A stretch of DNA of 64,000 nt, taken from the NCBI GenBank assembly GCA_025506515.1, contig CM046443.1, forward strand, positions 22,060,355-22,124,354, in the 5' to 3' direction. Made by a program: the position numbers and the translations under genes. The notes below the pieces were generated by a model that was given only the letters and a program-made list of their open reading frames with translations, did no database searches and had not been told where the DNA came from. Shown piece after piece: positions 54,770 through 64,000 of this stretch; position 1 is the first letter of the stretch, and each line of letters opens with the position of its first letter. Source of the stretch: Flaveria trinervia. Taxonomy: Eukaryota; Streptophyta; Magnoliopsida; Asterales; Asteraceae.

Positions 54770-57415
54770 GGAGAGAGTAGGCACATGCTTGTAGAGTCTT
54801 TTCTGTCTTCTTTCTTCTTTGATTGGAAGAAGTAATTTTGCATCCTCTGCCTCTTTTCTTTCCTTTGACAATTCCATGTCAACCAGTTCATTTAATTCAT
54901 CTAAGGGGAGGGAGATGATATTATCAATGTCATAGTTCCTAGTCTGCAAGTAGTTGATCCTGACTGCCCTCAACTCATCATCCTAAGTGTTTGGCCTGGG
55001 GGTAGCCCTGATAGTAGCTTCCATTATTCTTGCAGACCTAGTAGAGGAACTTTCTCCTCTTAACTTCCTTTTCCTATCTCTCTCTCCTCCACAATCTCCT
55101 CAGAAGTCATTTTTCTTTTCCCTTTGTCACTCAAAGACCTTTGTGACTTAGGGTGGAGAGAGCTTTGGCCTATATTGCTTGGTGTAGCTTCCAAGCTCTG
55201 GCTAGAGAGAGGTTGAGATGCACCTTCACCAGCAGGTGTCTCATCAAGGGAATGAACCTCTGTAGAAGTTGATGGTGAGACATGGCTCTCAGGTTCTACC
55301 ATTGGGCCTTCAGTCAAGGTTCCCCCTATGAAACTAATCTTAGGGTCTGCCACAACATCCAGTTGACCAATGATATTGCCTGATTGCCTTAGTCTTCTTT
55401 TGAAACTAAATTCTGCAATAATCCTATCTTGAATCCTTTGAGCCAGCCTATCAGCTTGTCTAGATTGGCATTGGTTAACAAGTGGCATGCTAACAAGGTC
55501 AAGACTTTCATAGAAGTTCAAAGTTTAAAAGTTGATGACTTCTTGCTACCCTTGAACTCTTTGAATGATAAGAGATCTTCTATTTTCATCATACATCCAC
55601 CTTGTAATGTAATTTGAAGTTGGCAGAGATGACATTGCCCTTGGTATTCCTTCCTCAAAAAGACTTTGAATGAAACAGTCGATAGAGTCCACATCAATGT
55701 GAACTTGAGGAAGTTGCTGAGTATGGACAATTGCAAGTGAAGATGGTGAGTCTTCAATGTCCATGCTCTGTAAAGAACCCCCAGGTTCTGTGTCCGTGAT
55801 GACTTACTACCCCTTTTTGGTAGCATCATCTACTTGCATAAATAAGCTAGAGGTTAGGTCAACCACATTCACACGTTCTTGTGTTCCTGGTTGAGCTCTT
55901 CTTAGAGGTTTCCCAGATAGTTTTTCCTTTAGATAAGAAATATCAAGTTACTGATCATTGACCTTGTTTTGTAGTGTACTCACCTGAGATTCAAGGTGAC
56001 TAACCTTTGAGATTAAGTAGGTGCATGTTTTTGATAGTTTTTGCACCTTTAGCCTTAGATTCCCCTCTTCTTTATTACAAGAATCATTGGTGGATGAGAG
56101 AATGGTACCTAAATCTTCTCTCTCACCACCAGGATAGAGTTCTTGGCTATTGGATTCCCTCTGCTCAAAGACAACTTCAGTTGAAGTGTCAGTGGGCTGA
56201 GTTGCCATGGTTGAGGTCTGAATGATGTAATCACTTGCTAAAGTGAGAGCCTCTTCCATATGGATCTCTTGAACAAGTTCAGAAGAATCCACCTCAATGA
56301 TAAGTGACTGATGTGGGCTAGACTCAGGTGAATCAGGAGCACTCATCTCTCTTTGAGTAGGGGAGGAATAGAGAGACTCATGATACTCACTTAAACCTAA
56401 GTCCTCATCAGTATAGAAGTCAAGGTTGGGAATGGGTTGGTTTAAGTTTAAAGGATAGGGATGGTAGTTGTCCCCTAAAGGTTGTTCACTTGATTGTTGA
56501 GACTCAGAGTGAAGGCTTAAGGCAGTTGGGCTTGTGAGCTTATCAGACTGAGAATGAGGAACCTCAACACTGATCTTTGAAGTAATAGGAGTGGTTTGCT
56601 CCTCAGGAGAAGTGGGAGCTTTAGTATCCACTTCCTCCTGTATGGGTGAGTATATGGGGACCTGTACAGACTCAAGAGTTTAAGCCAGGGTTCGTTTGGA
56701 TTTTCTTTTGTAGGTGAGGGTGATTTGTGGTTGTTTTGGTGGTTAAGATGTAGAGGTGTGGGTTCAACACTAGCTTGTGTTGCTAGGTTGTCACCCTAAG
56801 CAATGAGCTCTAACATTTTTAGGAAAAGGGTTGTTTGTACCCTAAGAAGCCAACAGTTGGCTTCTTCAAAATTTAAAAAATGTCGGGCTTCATCTGTCCT
56901 AATTTAAAACATTACCTGTTTCCCTCAACTGTGAGCCCAGTTCACAGTTGAAAATGTATTGAACATATCTAGGAAACATGTAATACTCTAAGGAGTCCAA
57001 GTTAGAAAGCATATTTGTATAAACAAATAAAGAGTACCTGAACTTGACCCCCTAAACTATCCCATGCACTATGAAAGAGAGATCTTCAGGAATCTCGTCC
57101 CAACCCCCATGCTTGTTGGATAAGCTATGGATGACCACATGTAGTAAGTACTTCCACTGGGATGAGACCTTCCCTTTCCTAAAGGTCTTTATAGATAAAT
57201 TCCTTGCATAGCCCATCTGCTGGAAGGACTGGTTAACAACTGCGTTTGGAAAGGACAACTCACCTTCTTTATCATCCAGCTATAGATGAGCATTTATGAT
57301 GGCTGGAGTGATAAAGATTGTCCTCCCTTGCACTATAGCAGACAGTGCCTTGTCCCCATCTAGAACAATCTCTTAGCAGGATTTAAGACAAAGTTAATGA
57401 AAGAGGATAAACTTT
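54770..57415 (-). pseudogene. Third ORF of F, broken and truncated
   Basis: The N-terminal domain at about 57050-57400 reads IFITPAIINAHL, then FQQMGYARNLSIKTFRKGKV and WKYLLHVVIHSLSNKHGGWD. The first word matches IVTPAIIRKML in ORF3 of E, so they are homologous. A Ser/Thr/Pro-rich middle lies at 55948-56631 and ends in a heptad-like segment (LISKVSHLESQVSTLQNKV). Further frames at 55518-55829 and 55060-55521 follow, then 54770-54973, where a charged segment is cut at the C2 junction. The start codon is not certain. Confidence 0.68.
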
Positions 57416-57419
57416 GAAA

Positions 57420-57860
57420 TCTGTATGTCGGTCGCACCTCTAAAAATTGGTTTGCTTTTTGCTCAAAAGTAGTTTTCTTGGAAGTCAAAAAAGCTTCCGA
57501 AGGTAAATTGTATTTGAAAGGTTTAATGAAAAAGATTCGAAGCCAAAATGGCTTCGGAAGAATTCCTAAGAGTTTTGAAAAATTTTCTTTGGAAGAGAAC
57601 TAATACTTGGACATTTTGTTCAATAGAACAAAGCTTCCGAGAGTTAATTTGCTTCGGAAGAAAATTGTCCTTGAAAACATATAAGTACCTAAGAGAGGTT
57701 TTAAGTTTCGGAAGAATTTCAAAAATTTCTTCCGAAGGAAAATTACTTAGGTAGTTATTTGTTTTGAAGGCATAAGTTTCTTTCGAAGACAAAATCATAT
57801 CTTCCAAAGGATCAAGATTTTTCAATAATCTAAGGAAAGTCTTCAAAAGATTTTTATCCA
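57420..57860 (-). repeat. CTTC-N-GAAG motif array between RNase H and ORF3 of F
   Basis: About ten CTTCGGAAG / CTTCCGAAG words in both orientations. The pair 57707-57716 and 57727-57736 has perfect 10-base inverted arms. The same words occur in the A LTR (2438-2524) and around 61595-61760. Confidence 0.85.
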
Positions 57861-57949
57861 AAGGAAACAGAAGCTTATGAAGGTGATAAACTAGACAACT
57901 TAGGTCACATAAATTTTAAGAAATAATATGAATTAGTTTTAAGAAAAAG

Positions 57950-59640
57950 CTACTCAAAGTTGATCATCCCAATAGCTGATATAAGATACTTAAATCTCTG
58001 TTCATCAAAGGCTTTGGTAAACGGATCAGCATATTGTTCATTTGTTTAACTTTAACTAGTTTAATTAATCCTTTTCAAAGTTATCTCTAATTAAATGATA
58101 CCTGACATTGATGTGTTTTGTTCTTGAGTGTTGCACAGGATTCTCTATGATAGAAATAGCACTATTATTGTCTATATGAATAGGAGTCACCTTGAAGTTT
58201 AATCCATAGTCAAGCATCTGATTCTGAATCCAAAGCACTTGAGCATTGTAGCTTGCAGCAACAATGTATTCAGCTTCAGCAGTTGATGCAGAGACACAAG
58301 ATTATTTCTTGCATTGCCATGAGGCAACCCTTCCACCAAGAAACTGACATCCCCCAGATGTAGACTTTGCAGTAATATTGCAACCATCATAATCACTATA
58401 TGTATAAGCATACAGATTGAAGTCAGAATTTTAGGATACTAGAGACCAAGTGTTGAGGCACCTTTAAGGAATCTTAGAATTCTCTTGACAGTGATAAGGT
58501 GTGACATCTTAGAGTTGGCTTGATATCTTGCACAAATACATGTGGCAAACATGATATCAGGTCTGCTAGCTATAAGATACATAAGAGACCCAATCATATC
58601 CATATAAAGGTGTTCATCCACACACTCCCCCTTAAGATCAGGCCCAAGGGAGTGGTTTCTCGCTATGGGTATCTTAGTAATCTTACAATCAGTCATATTG
58701 AATCTTTTGAGTATGTCTTGAACATACTTTGACTGACTAATGAAGATGCCATCTTCAACTTAATTCACTTGAATACCCAGAAAGAAATTGAGTTCCCCCA
58801 TGGCACTCATTTCAAATCTGTCCTTCATCAGCTTCTCAAAGTCTTTGTAGAGCCTTGGATTAGTTGAACCAAAGATGATGTCATCTACATACACTTGAAC
58901 TAGCATTAAGTCATTTCTCTGTCCTTTGATGAAAAGAGTTCCATCTATAGTACCCCTTCTGTATCCATGCTTGCAGAGATACCGAGATAACATCTCGTAC
59001 CACTTCGTCGGTGCTTGGTGCAGCCCATAAAGAGCCTTATTAAGCTTGAAGACATAATCAGGATGATCAGGATCTACAAAATCAGGTGGTTGTTTGACAT
59101 ACACCTCTTCATCAATCACCCCATATAGAAAAGCACACTTGACATCAAGTTGATAGACCTTGAAGTTCTTGGATGCAACAAATGTCAAGAATATCCTAAC
59201 AGCTTCCAGTCTTGCTACAGGAGCAAAAACATCAGTGTAGTCAATTCCTTCTTCTTGTGTGTATCCTTAAACAACTAGTCTAGCTTTGTTTTTTGATGAC
59301 AATGCCTGTATCATCTTTCTTATTCCTAAACACCCATTTGGTTCCTATAGTAGTCTTCCCATGAGAAAGAGCATATAGGTTCCAAACCTTTTTCTTTTTG
59401 AATTGAAGCAGCTCTTCTTTCATAGCTTCAATCCAACTTCCACCCTTTAGAGCCTCATTAATTTTCTTTAGCTTTATCTGGGACAAGAAACAAGAGTGAA
59501 GACAAACATTTGCTTTATGGGTTTGTCCTCTTGTTCTTACCCCTGTGTCAACATTTCCAATGATGTTTGTGGTAGGGTGAGACTTGTGGATCCTTAGTTG
59601 AGGGATCACAGTAAGTTGCTAAGAGATATCTAAATTAGAA
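57950..59640 (-). pseudogene. pol: Reverse transcriptase and RNase H of F, broken
   Basis: The RT N-terminus is at 59280-59609 (MKEELLQFKKKKVWNL, GTKWVFRNKKDDTG). The palm at 58760-59188 contains VYQLDVKCAFLYGVIDEEV, NKALYGLHQAP and the intact active site YVDDIIFGS. A stop after LGIQVN is followed by 58439-58696 (DMIGSLMYLIASRPDIMFAT). RNase H at 57950-58411 contains ASTAEAEYI, ENPVQHSRTKHI and ADPFTKAFDE and ends at a stop near 57950. At least five frame breaks. Confidence 0.88.
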
Positions 59641-60110
59641 ATATTTAAATATGCATTGATGCTTCTCCCACCACATCAGCATACTTATCAAGAGAAACTT
59701 GATCCAATGAGTGTGTGACATCATTGATATATTCATCTATGGAGTGGTTATCAACATCAAGAAATTCTTGATCACTATCACCACCCCCATTGTCCTCTGC
59801 ATTTGAAGTTTATTTATCTGGTTGTTGAGCATCTGAGCTGGAATTTGAAGGCATCTCAGATGTATCAATTGAATTTGACATTTTTGTGCTAATAGAGACT
59901 TCATTTGAAGAAGTAGTTACAACTGGAGCTGAAGATGTGTAATTTGAAGGTCTTTTAAGCTCAAATCTTGGATCAGGATCACCTGGAGGTAAGATATCTG
60001 TAGATCCTAAAACATTCTCACAAGATTTGTTAAAACAGTTGGTAACTAAATCAATATCAAATAGCCAATCAGGATCAGAACCAGTCACATTAGATGTGTT
60101 CATTGAAAGT
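59641..60110 (-). pseudogene. pol: Linker between integrase and RT of F
   Basis: A Ser/Asp/Pro-rich frame at 59810-60103 (NVLGSTDILPPGDPDPRFEL) corresponds to the variable linker of the polyprotein. No catalytic motif. Confidence 0.6.
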
Positions 60111-60139
60111 CACATTGGCTAACTCCTCAACAATTCTAG

Positions 60140-61158
60140 TTCTAAGGTTGTACACTCTATAAGCCTTAGCTTAAGAAGAGTATCTAATGAAGTGTCCATC
60201 ATCTGATTTCTCAGCAAATTTGGCAATTTGATCTTTGGTATTCAAAGTGGTGCAAGGACTTTCAAATGACCTGAGAAAACCAACGAAAGGTTTCCTCTTG
60301 TGCCAAAGTTCATAAGGAGTCTTGCCATGAGTCTTAACAACTAAAACTCTGTTTTGCACATAGCAGGCAGTGTTGACTGCCTCTGCCCTGAAGGTGATGG
60401 GCAGCTTAGAATTAGACAACATGGTTCTTGCAGCTTCAATCAGTGTCTTATTTCTCCTCTCTGCAACACCGTTTTGCCGAGGAGTCCTGGGAGCACTATA
60501 TTGTCTTGTAATACCTTTTTCATCATAAAGTGTATCAAGGATTTGGTTCTTGAATTCAGTTCCTTGATCATATCTTATGGTTTTGACCTTGTGATCACAT
60601 TGATTCTTAATATTAAAGATGAAATTCTTCAAAATCTTAGGGGTCTCATCGTTAGTTTTAAGGAAAAAGACCCAAGTGAATCTTGTAAAGTCATCTATGA
60701 TCACCAACCAATAAGAGGTCCTTCCTAGGCTCATTACACTGGTGGGGCAAAATAAATCCATGTGTAACAAGTGTAAGGGTTTAGTGATGGTGTTTTTTTT
60801 CCTTAGGCTTGTGAGATACTTTGTGTTGCTTCCCTTTTAGGCATGCAACACAGTGATCATCACTTGTAAACTTTTTCTTTGGCATTCTAGTTACCAAATC
60901 ATTTTTAATAAATTTATTCATGTTCTTAAAGTTTACATGGCACATTCTTTTATGCGAGAGGAAAGACTCATCACTATTAGCTTTAGATAGAAAGCATGAA
61001 ACTTCTCCTGAGTGAGATGTTTCTTGCAAATCCATAGATGTTTCTTGCAAATCCATCTTGTACATGTTCCCTTTCCTGGGGGCTCTTAGCAAGATATGCT
61101 CATGAGGAATGACCACCCCGGGCTTGAGAACAATGCACTCATGCTCATTAAAGAGCAT
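60140..61158 (-). pseudogene. pol: Gag-pre-integrase and integrase of F, broken
   Basis: 60781-61158 holds the HHCC domain (LSHKRMCHVNFKNMNKF, CVACLKGKQHK) with a Met/Cys change before the second histidine. It also has a duplicated word MDLQETS. 60171-60770 is the core: LLHMDLFCP (first aspartate), IRYDQGTEFKNQ (second aspartate; RSDNGTEF is usual), NGVAERRNKTLIEAAR (glutamate). The frame is open for 199 codons, the best-kept part of F. Confidence 0.87.
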
Positions 61159-61164
61159 GTTATG

Positions 61165-61425
61165 ACTCTAATCACAAAATTGGGATACACTCAGAAGATT
61201 GTACCGAAGCTCCTTGAAAAAGTTTACCTTCTCAATGCCGAGCTTACAATTTGTGACCTTGCCCCTTTTAGAAATGTAACCACCTTTATCTCCTCCGAAA
61301 ACAACTGGCCCTCTATCAACTCTTTCAAAATTCTGAAGTATTGACCTATTGCCTGTCATATGCCTGGAACAGCGACTATCAATGATCCAGACATTCTTGT
61401 TTGTCTTGAGTTGTCCCTGCACAAA
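61165..61425 (-). pseudogene. pol: Protease of F
   Basis: Reads VWIIDSRCSRHMTGNRS, where the active site DSGCS has become DSRCS, then VVFGGDKGGYISKRGKV and LRYNLLSVSQFCD. The loss of the glycine probably abolishes activity. Confidence 0.85.
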
Positions 61426-61594
61426 GAAAATGATTAGTTACATTTGGAAACCTAAGCCTTATAGGTATTGGTCTCATTAAAAGAAGTAGAAGGTAATGAA
61501 ACAGTAAGACATCATACAATTGTGCTTTGAGGAGCTTTTGTTGTTGTTGATGCAGAACTTTTAGTCACTTAGTCTTTCTTTGACTTCCACACCA

Positions 61595-61760
61595 CCTTCG
61601 AAAGTTTGGACTTGACCTTCAATACTTCAGAAGCTTTTGAGACTTCGGAAGTTTTGGTGACCGGACCTTCGGAAGCTCCTGCTAACACTACAGTAGACTT
61701 CAGTGCTTAGGAAGTATTCCTTTCTTCCGGGACCAAATATTCTTCCGAAGGCAATTTTCC
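61595..61760 (-). repeat. CTTC-N-GAAG motifs in the gag-protease linker of F
   Basis: ACTTCGGAAGTTTT near 61640, CCTTCGGAAGCTCC near 61667, TTCTTCCGAAGGC near 61742, and variants. Same family motif as at 57420-57860. Confidence 0.8.
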
Positions 61761-63475
61761 ACTTGCCTTCTTCTTCACTTTGGAGCTTACAAAGGAAAGA
61801 TATTTTCCTTGCAAAGCTGAATTCTTCTCGGAGCTCTTGGAAGTCTCTTTCTTGGTCACATGAAGAGTACCTCTTGGATTGTATGTACAATCCTTAGTAA
61901 GGTGAGAAGTACTCTCACAAATAACACATTCCATCTTCTTCTTCTTCCTAAGAACTTTTTTCTGAGAACAATGCTGACTTTGATCACATCCCTTCTCCAC
62001 CTTCATCTTTGCAGATGCTGAGACAACCCTTTTGGGCTGTGAACTGTTCTTGGAGTTGGATGGTTCAGGCTGTGTAGTAGTGGTACACAACAGATCAGCC
62101 TTCTTCTTCATGCTGAGATGATTTGAACATGAACCAGAACTCTTGGTAGAAGAGTTTAGGTTGATATTTTCAGTCTTAACCACTTCAAACCCTGCAGGGA
62201 TAAAGACTTGTTTCTGCTTAGAGTCAAAAGTGACATTGATCTCTTGAGCCCTCTTACCTTTTCTCTTACTCTTTCTGATCAAGTTATTCCTCATACACTT
62301 GGTCATCACAGTCTTCTTGCTCTCCTGAGAAGGAGAGTGACCCTTTTTAGAATCCTCCTTTTCACTCTTCTCAAATGAATTCTTCACTATCACTTCTTTA
62401 TCCTCTTCACTCAAGGGGTCTATGAGAGGAAGCTCATCTTCATAAGTTCGACACCTAGGTGATCTTACAGACAAGATTGTGTGTGGAGGAGCTACTCACT
62501 AGATCCTAGTCCTTGCTTATTCTGATAACACATTATCTCCATATACTCTTATTCATCTGGATGGATACAGTTCAGTTCTTCAAGGGTGAAGAGAAAGTTG
62601 CTACAACTTTCATCAGAAGACACAAAGGCTTGAGAAGAACTTGTCTCTTGGAATGGGCTTCCTTGAGTATAGTTCTCCCTTGGTGTCTCTGAGAAGGTGA
62701 TGAAAGGACCCTTTTGTGAGTTGTCAAGGTAGCATATAAGATGATGTTGGGGTTCTATGCTATTCCTTTCAGTCATATGAAGGGCTGAACCTATTTGATT
62801 GCTGGAGTTACCAGATGAACCTTGCATGTTCATCTCCATCTGGTATCCATTTAGAATGTCATACAACTCTATCAAGGTGAGAGTGTTCAGGTTCTTAGTT
62901 CTCTTGATAACAACACAATAGTGTGTCCATTGCCTAGGAAGAGAGGACATGAGCTTCCTTATGATATCCTTATTCTCAAGAGCTACTCTACCATCCACTA
63001 GGGTGTCCACAATCTCAACATACCTGAAGTATTGTTGAGTCATGGTCTAACCTGTTTTGAAGGTGAAATTTTCAAACTGTTGCTTTAGGAGATCCTTCTT
63101 GTTCTCCTTGGCTTCAAATCAGAGCAACCCTCATACATCAGTTTCAATGCATCCCACAGCTGCTTAGCTATTTTGCATTTCTTGAAACCTCTCTATACAG
63201 AGTTTGGAAGAGCAGTCTAAAGGGTTGTCATGACCTTTTGATCAATTTCTACTCTCTTTCTATCTTCATTTGAGTATTCAGCCACAGCCTTGGGGATCAT
63301 ACCACCTCCAGCAGTTATGGAGGTGCTTGGTATGTAAGGTCTAGTAACAACAAACTCCACATTCTCGAGTCTAAAGACTTGATAAAGCCTTTCATTCTTT
63401 GGAACCAAGTGTCAAAGTCATCAAGAATGATCAGTGGGGACTTTGTCATGCTTCCAGTTTCCATATCAGCTTTAG
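61700..63475 (-). pseudogene. gag: gag of F, broken, with internal deletion
   Basis: Frames at 63217-63408, 62549-63043 (MTQQYFRYVEIVDTLVDG, LMSSLPRQWTHYCV) and 61707-62474. The start codon used in A is missing: the bases corresponding to CAT at 1787-1789 are changed near 63490, and the next ATG is a few codons in, near 63463. Compared with A, about 0.7 kb carrying the CCHC knuckle and the coiled-coil stretch is absent, with a junction near 62530. A second CCHC motif, CVICESTSHLTKDC (about 61889-61932), remains. Lys/Ser-rich C-terminal part. Confidence 0.8.
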
Positions 63476-63559
63476 AAATAGCTGCCAAAAAAGATGTTAA
63501 GTATTTTGAGTGTGTGAGGGATCTTAATATAGTGAGATCTTATATCAAGAGCTTGGAAT

Positions 63560-63571
63560 GCTCTGATACCA
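63560..63571 (-). other. Primer-binding site of F
   Basis: The minus strand reads TGGTATCAGAGC, two bases from the LTR, as in A. Confidence 0.9.
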
Positions 63572-63573
63572 AT

Positions 63574-64000
63574 TGCAGGACGGTTGAAGGGTACTAGCTT
63601 ACAACACAATAACAGAAAATAAGAGAGTGTGCAATAACACTTAACAGATCAAATGGGGAATAAGAAACCAGTTTTAGTGAGAGCTAAGAAACACAAGTAT
63701 TCAAGACACAGAACAAGAACAACACAAGTAGTTGGTTTTCAAGGTTGATGTATATTACTTTCTAGTTTCTTACAAGTGTTTACAAAGCAATAGTATAAGA
63801 TATAAAGGACCAGAGATACTTATACTACAACCTACAACTAGCCATACTTTGAAGGCCAGCCGGATACATGATCTAGATAACAACAAAACAATGTAGAGTC
63901 AAAAGACAGATTGCCTTTTGACTAGTGACTATGACATACCATAGCTCATATCCTAATATATTACAAAAAGGATAAGGTACATAAAGTAGAAAGTTATAGA
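63574..64000 (-). repeat. 5' LTR of F, cut by the window edge
   Basis: Begins TGCAGGACGG and follows the A LTR (1874-2300) to the last base, including CAGATTGCCTTTTGACTAGT near 63909. Confidence 0.88.

Larger units (their letters stand above)
54770..64000 (-). mobile_element. Element F: Sirevirus-like Copia element, 3' end missing
   Basis: From right to left: part of the 5' LTR (cut by the window edge), primer site, gag, protease, integrase, RT, RNase H, motif array and third ORF. The ORF is cut at 54770 by the C2 LTR, so the purine tract and 3' LTR are absent. It is the same family as A (1-2632). Frames are decayed but domain order is complete, making it the best view of this family in the window. 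Confidence 0.88.

Overview
The window looks like nuclear DNA of a flowering plant, made almost entirely of LTR retrotransposons inserted into one another. I see no host protein gene, no rRNA and no intact tRNA gene. Copia (including Sirevirus-like elements with a third ORF after pol) and chromovirus-like Gypsy families, tRNA-iMet primer sites and the low GC content point to a eudicot. The style of the third ORF and gag reminds me of Asteraceae genomes, but that is a recollection-based guess. All coding regions found are broken by stops and frameshifts.

Layout. (1) 1-2632: 5' end of a minus-strand Sirevirus-like Copia element (A), running off the left edge. (2) 2633-3513: AT-rich DNA with no gene seen. 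(3) 3519-21015: minus-strand Copia element B, bounded by the 5-bp duplication GTTAG. A solo Gypsy LTR (4801-6911) sits in its interior, and a full-length plus-strand Gypsy element G1 (12765-20183, duplication TATAT) sits inside its 5' LTR. (4) 21162-47949: plus-strand Copia element C, bounded by the duplication TTATT and LTRs of 744 and 743 bp. It is interrupted by a solo Gypsy-type LTR H (24497-29488), which itself contains the small non-autonomous element I (26215-28683, duplication CGTTT). It is also interrupted by a solo LTR of family D (34279-34740, duplication AATAA) and by a fused pair of minus-strand remnants E (35032-40283) and D (40284-45899). (5) 47955-51050: old Copia debris and two promoter-like LTR fragments. 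(6) about 51060-54769: 3' part of C2, a second member of the C family, with its third ORF and 3' LTR. (7) 54770-64000: minus-strand element F, same family as A, nearly complete but missing its 3' end and running off the right edge.

The most interesting pattern crosses families. Several carry short inverted or near-palindromic motifs, each with its own sequence, amplified in the U3 part of the LTR and again in the spacer between RNase H and the third ORF (C2, E and F). In family C the U3 array ends just upstream of a TATA box. The third ORF of C has a branch-point/acceptor signature directly before its start codon, and that of C2 contains a candidate 148-bp intron whose removal restores the reading frame. 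Together these suggest that the third ORF has its own expression control. A second link is a 14-bp core shared by the arrays of non-autonomous element I and of the Gypsy LTR.

Boundaries were read by eye from terminal TG..CA, target-site duplications, primer sites and polypurine tracts. No alignment or database search was run.
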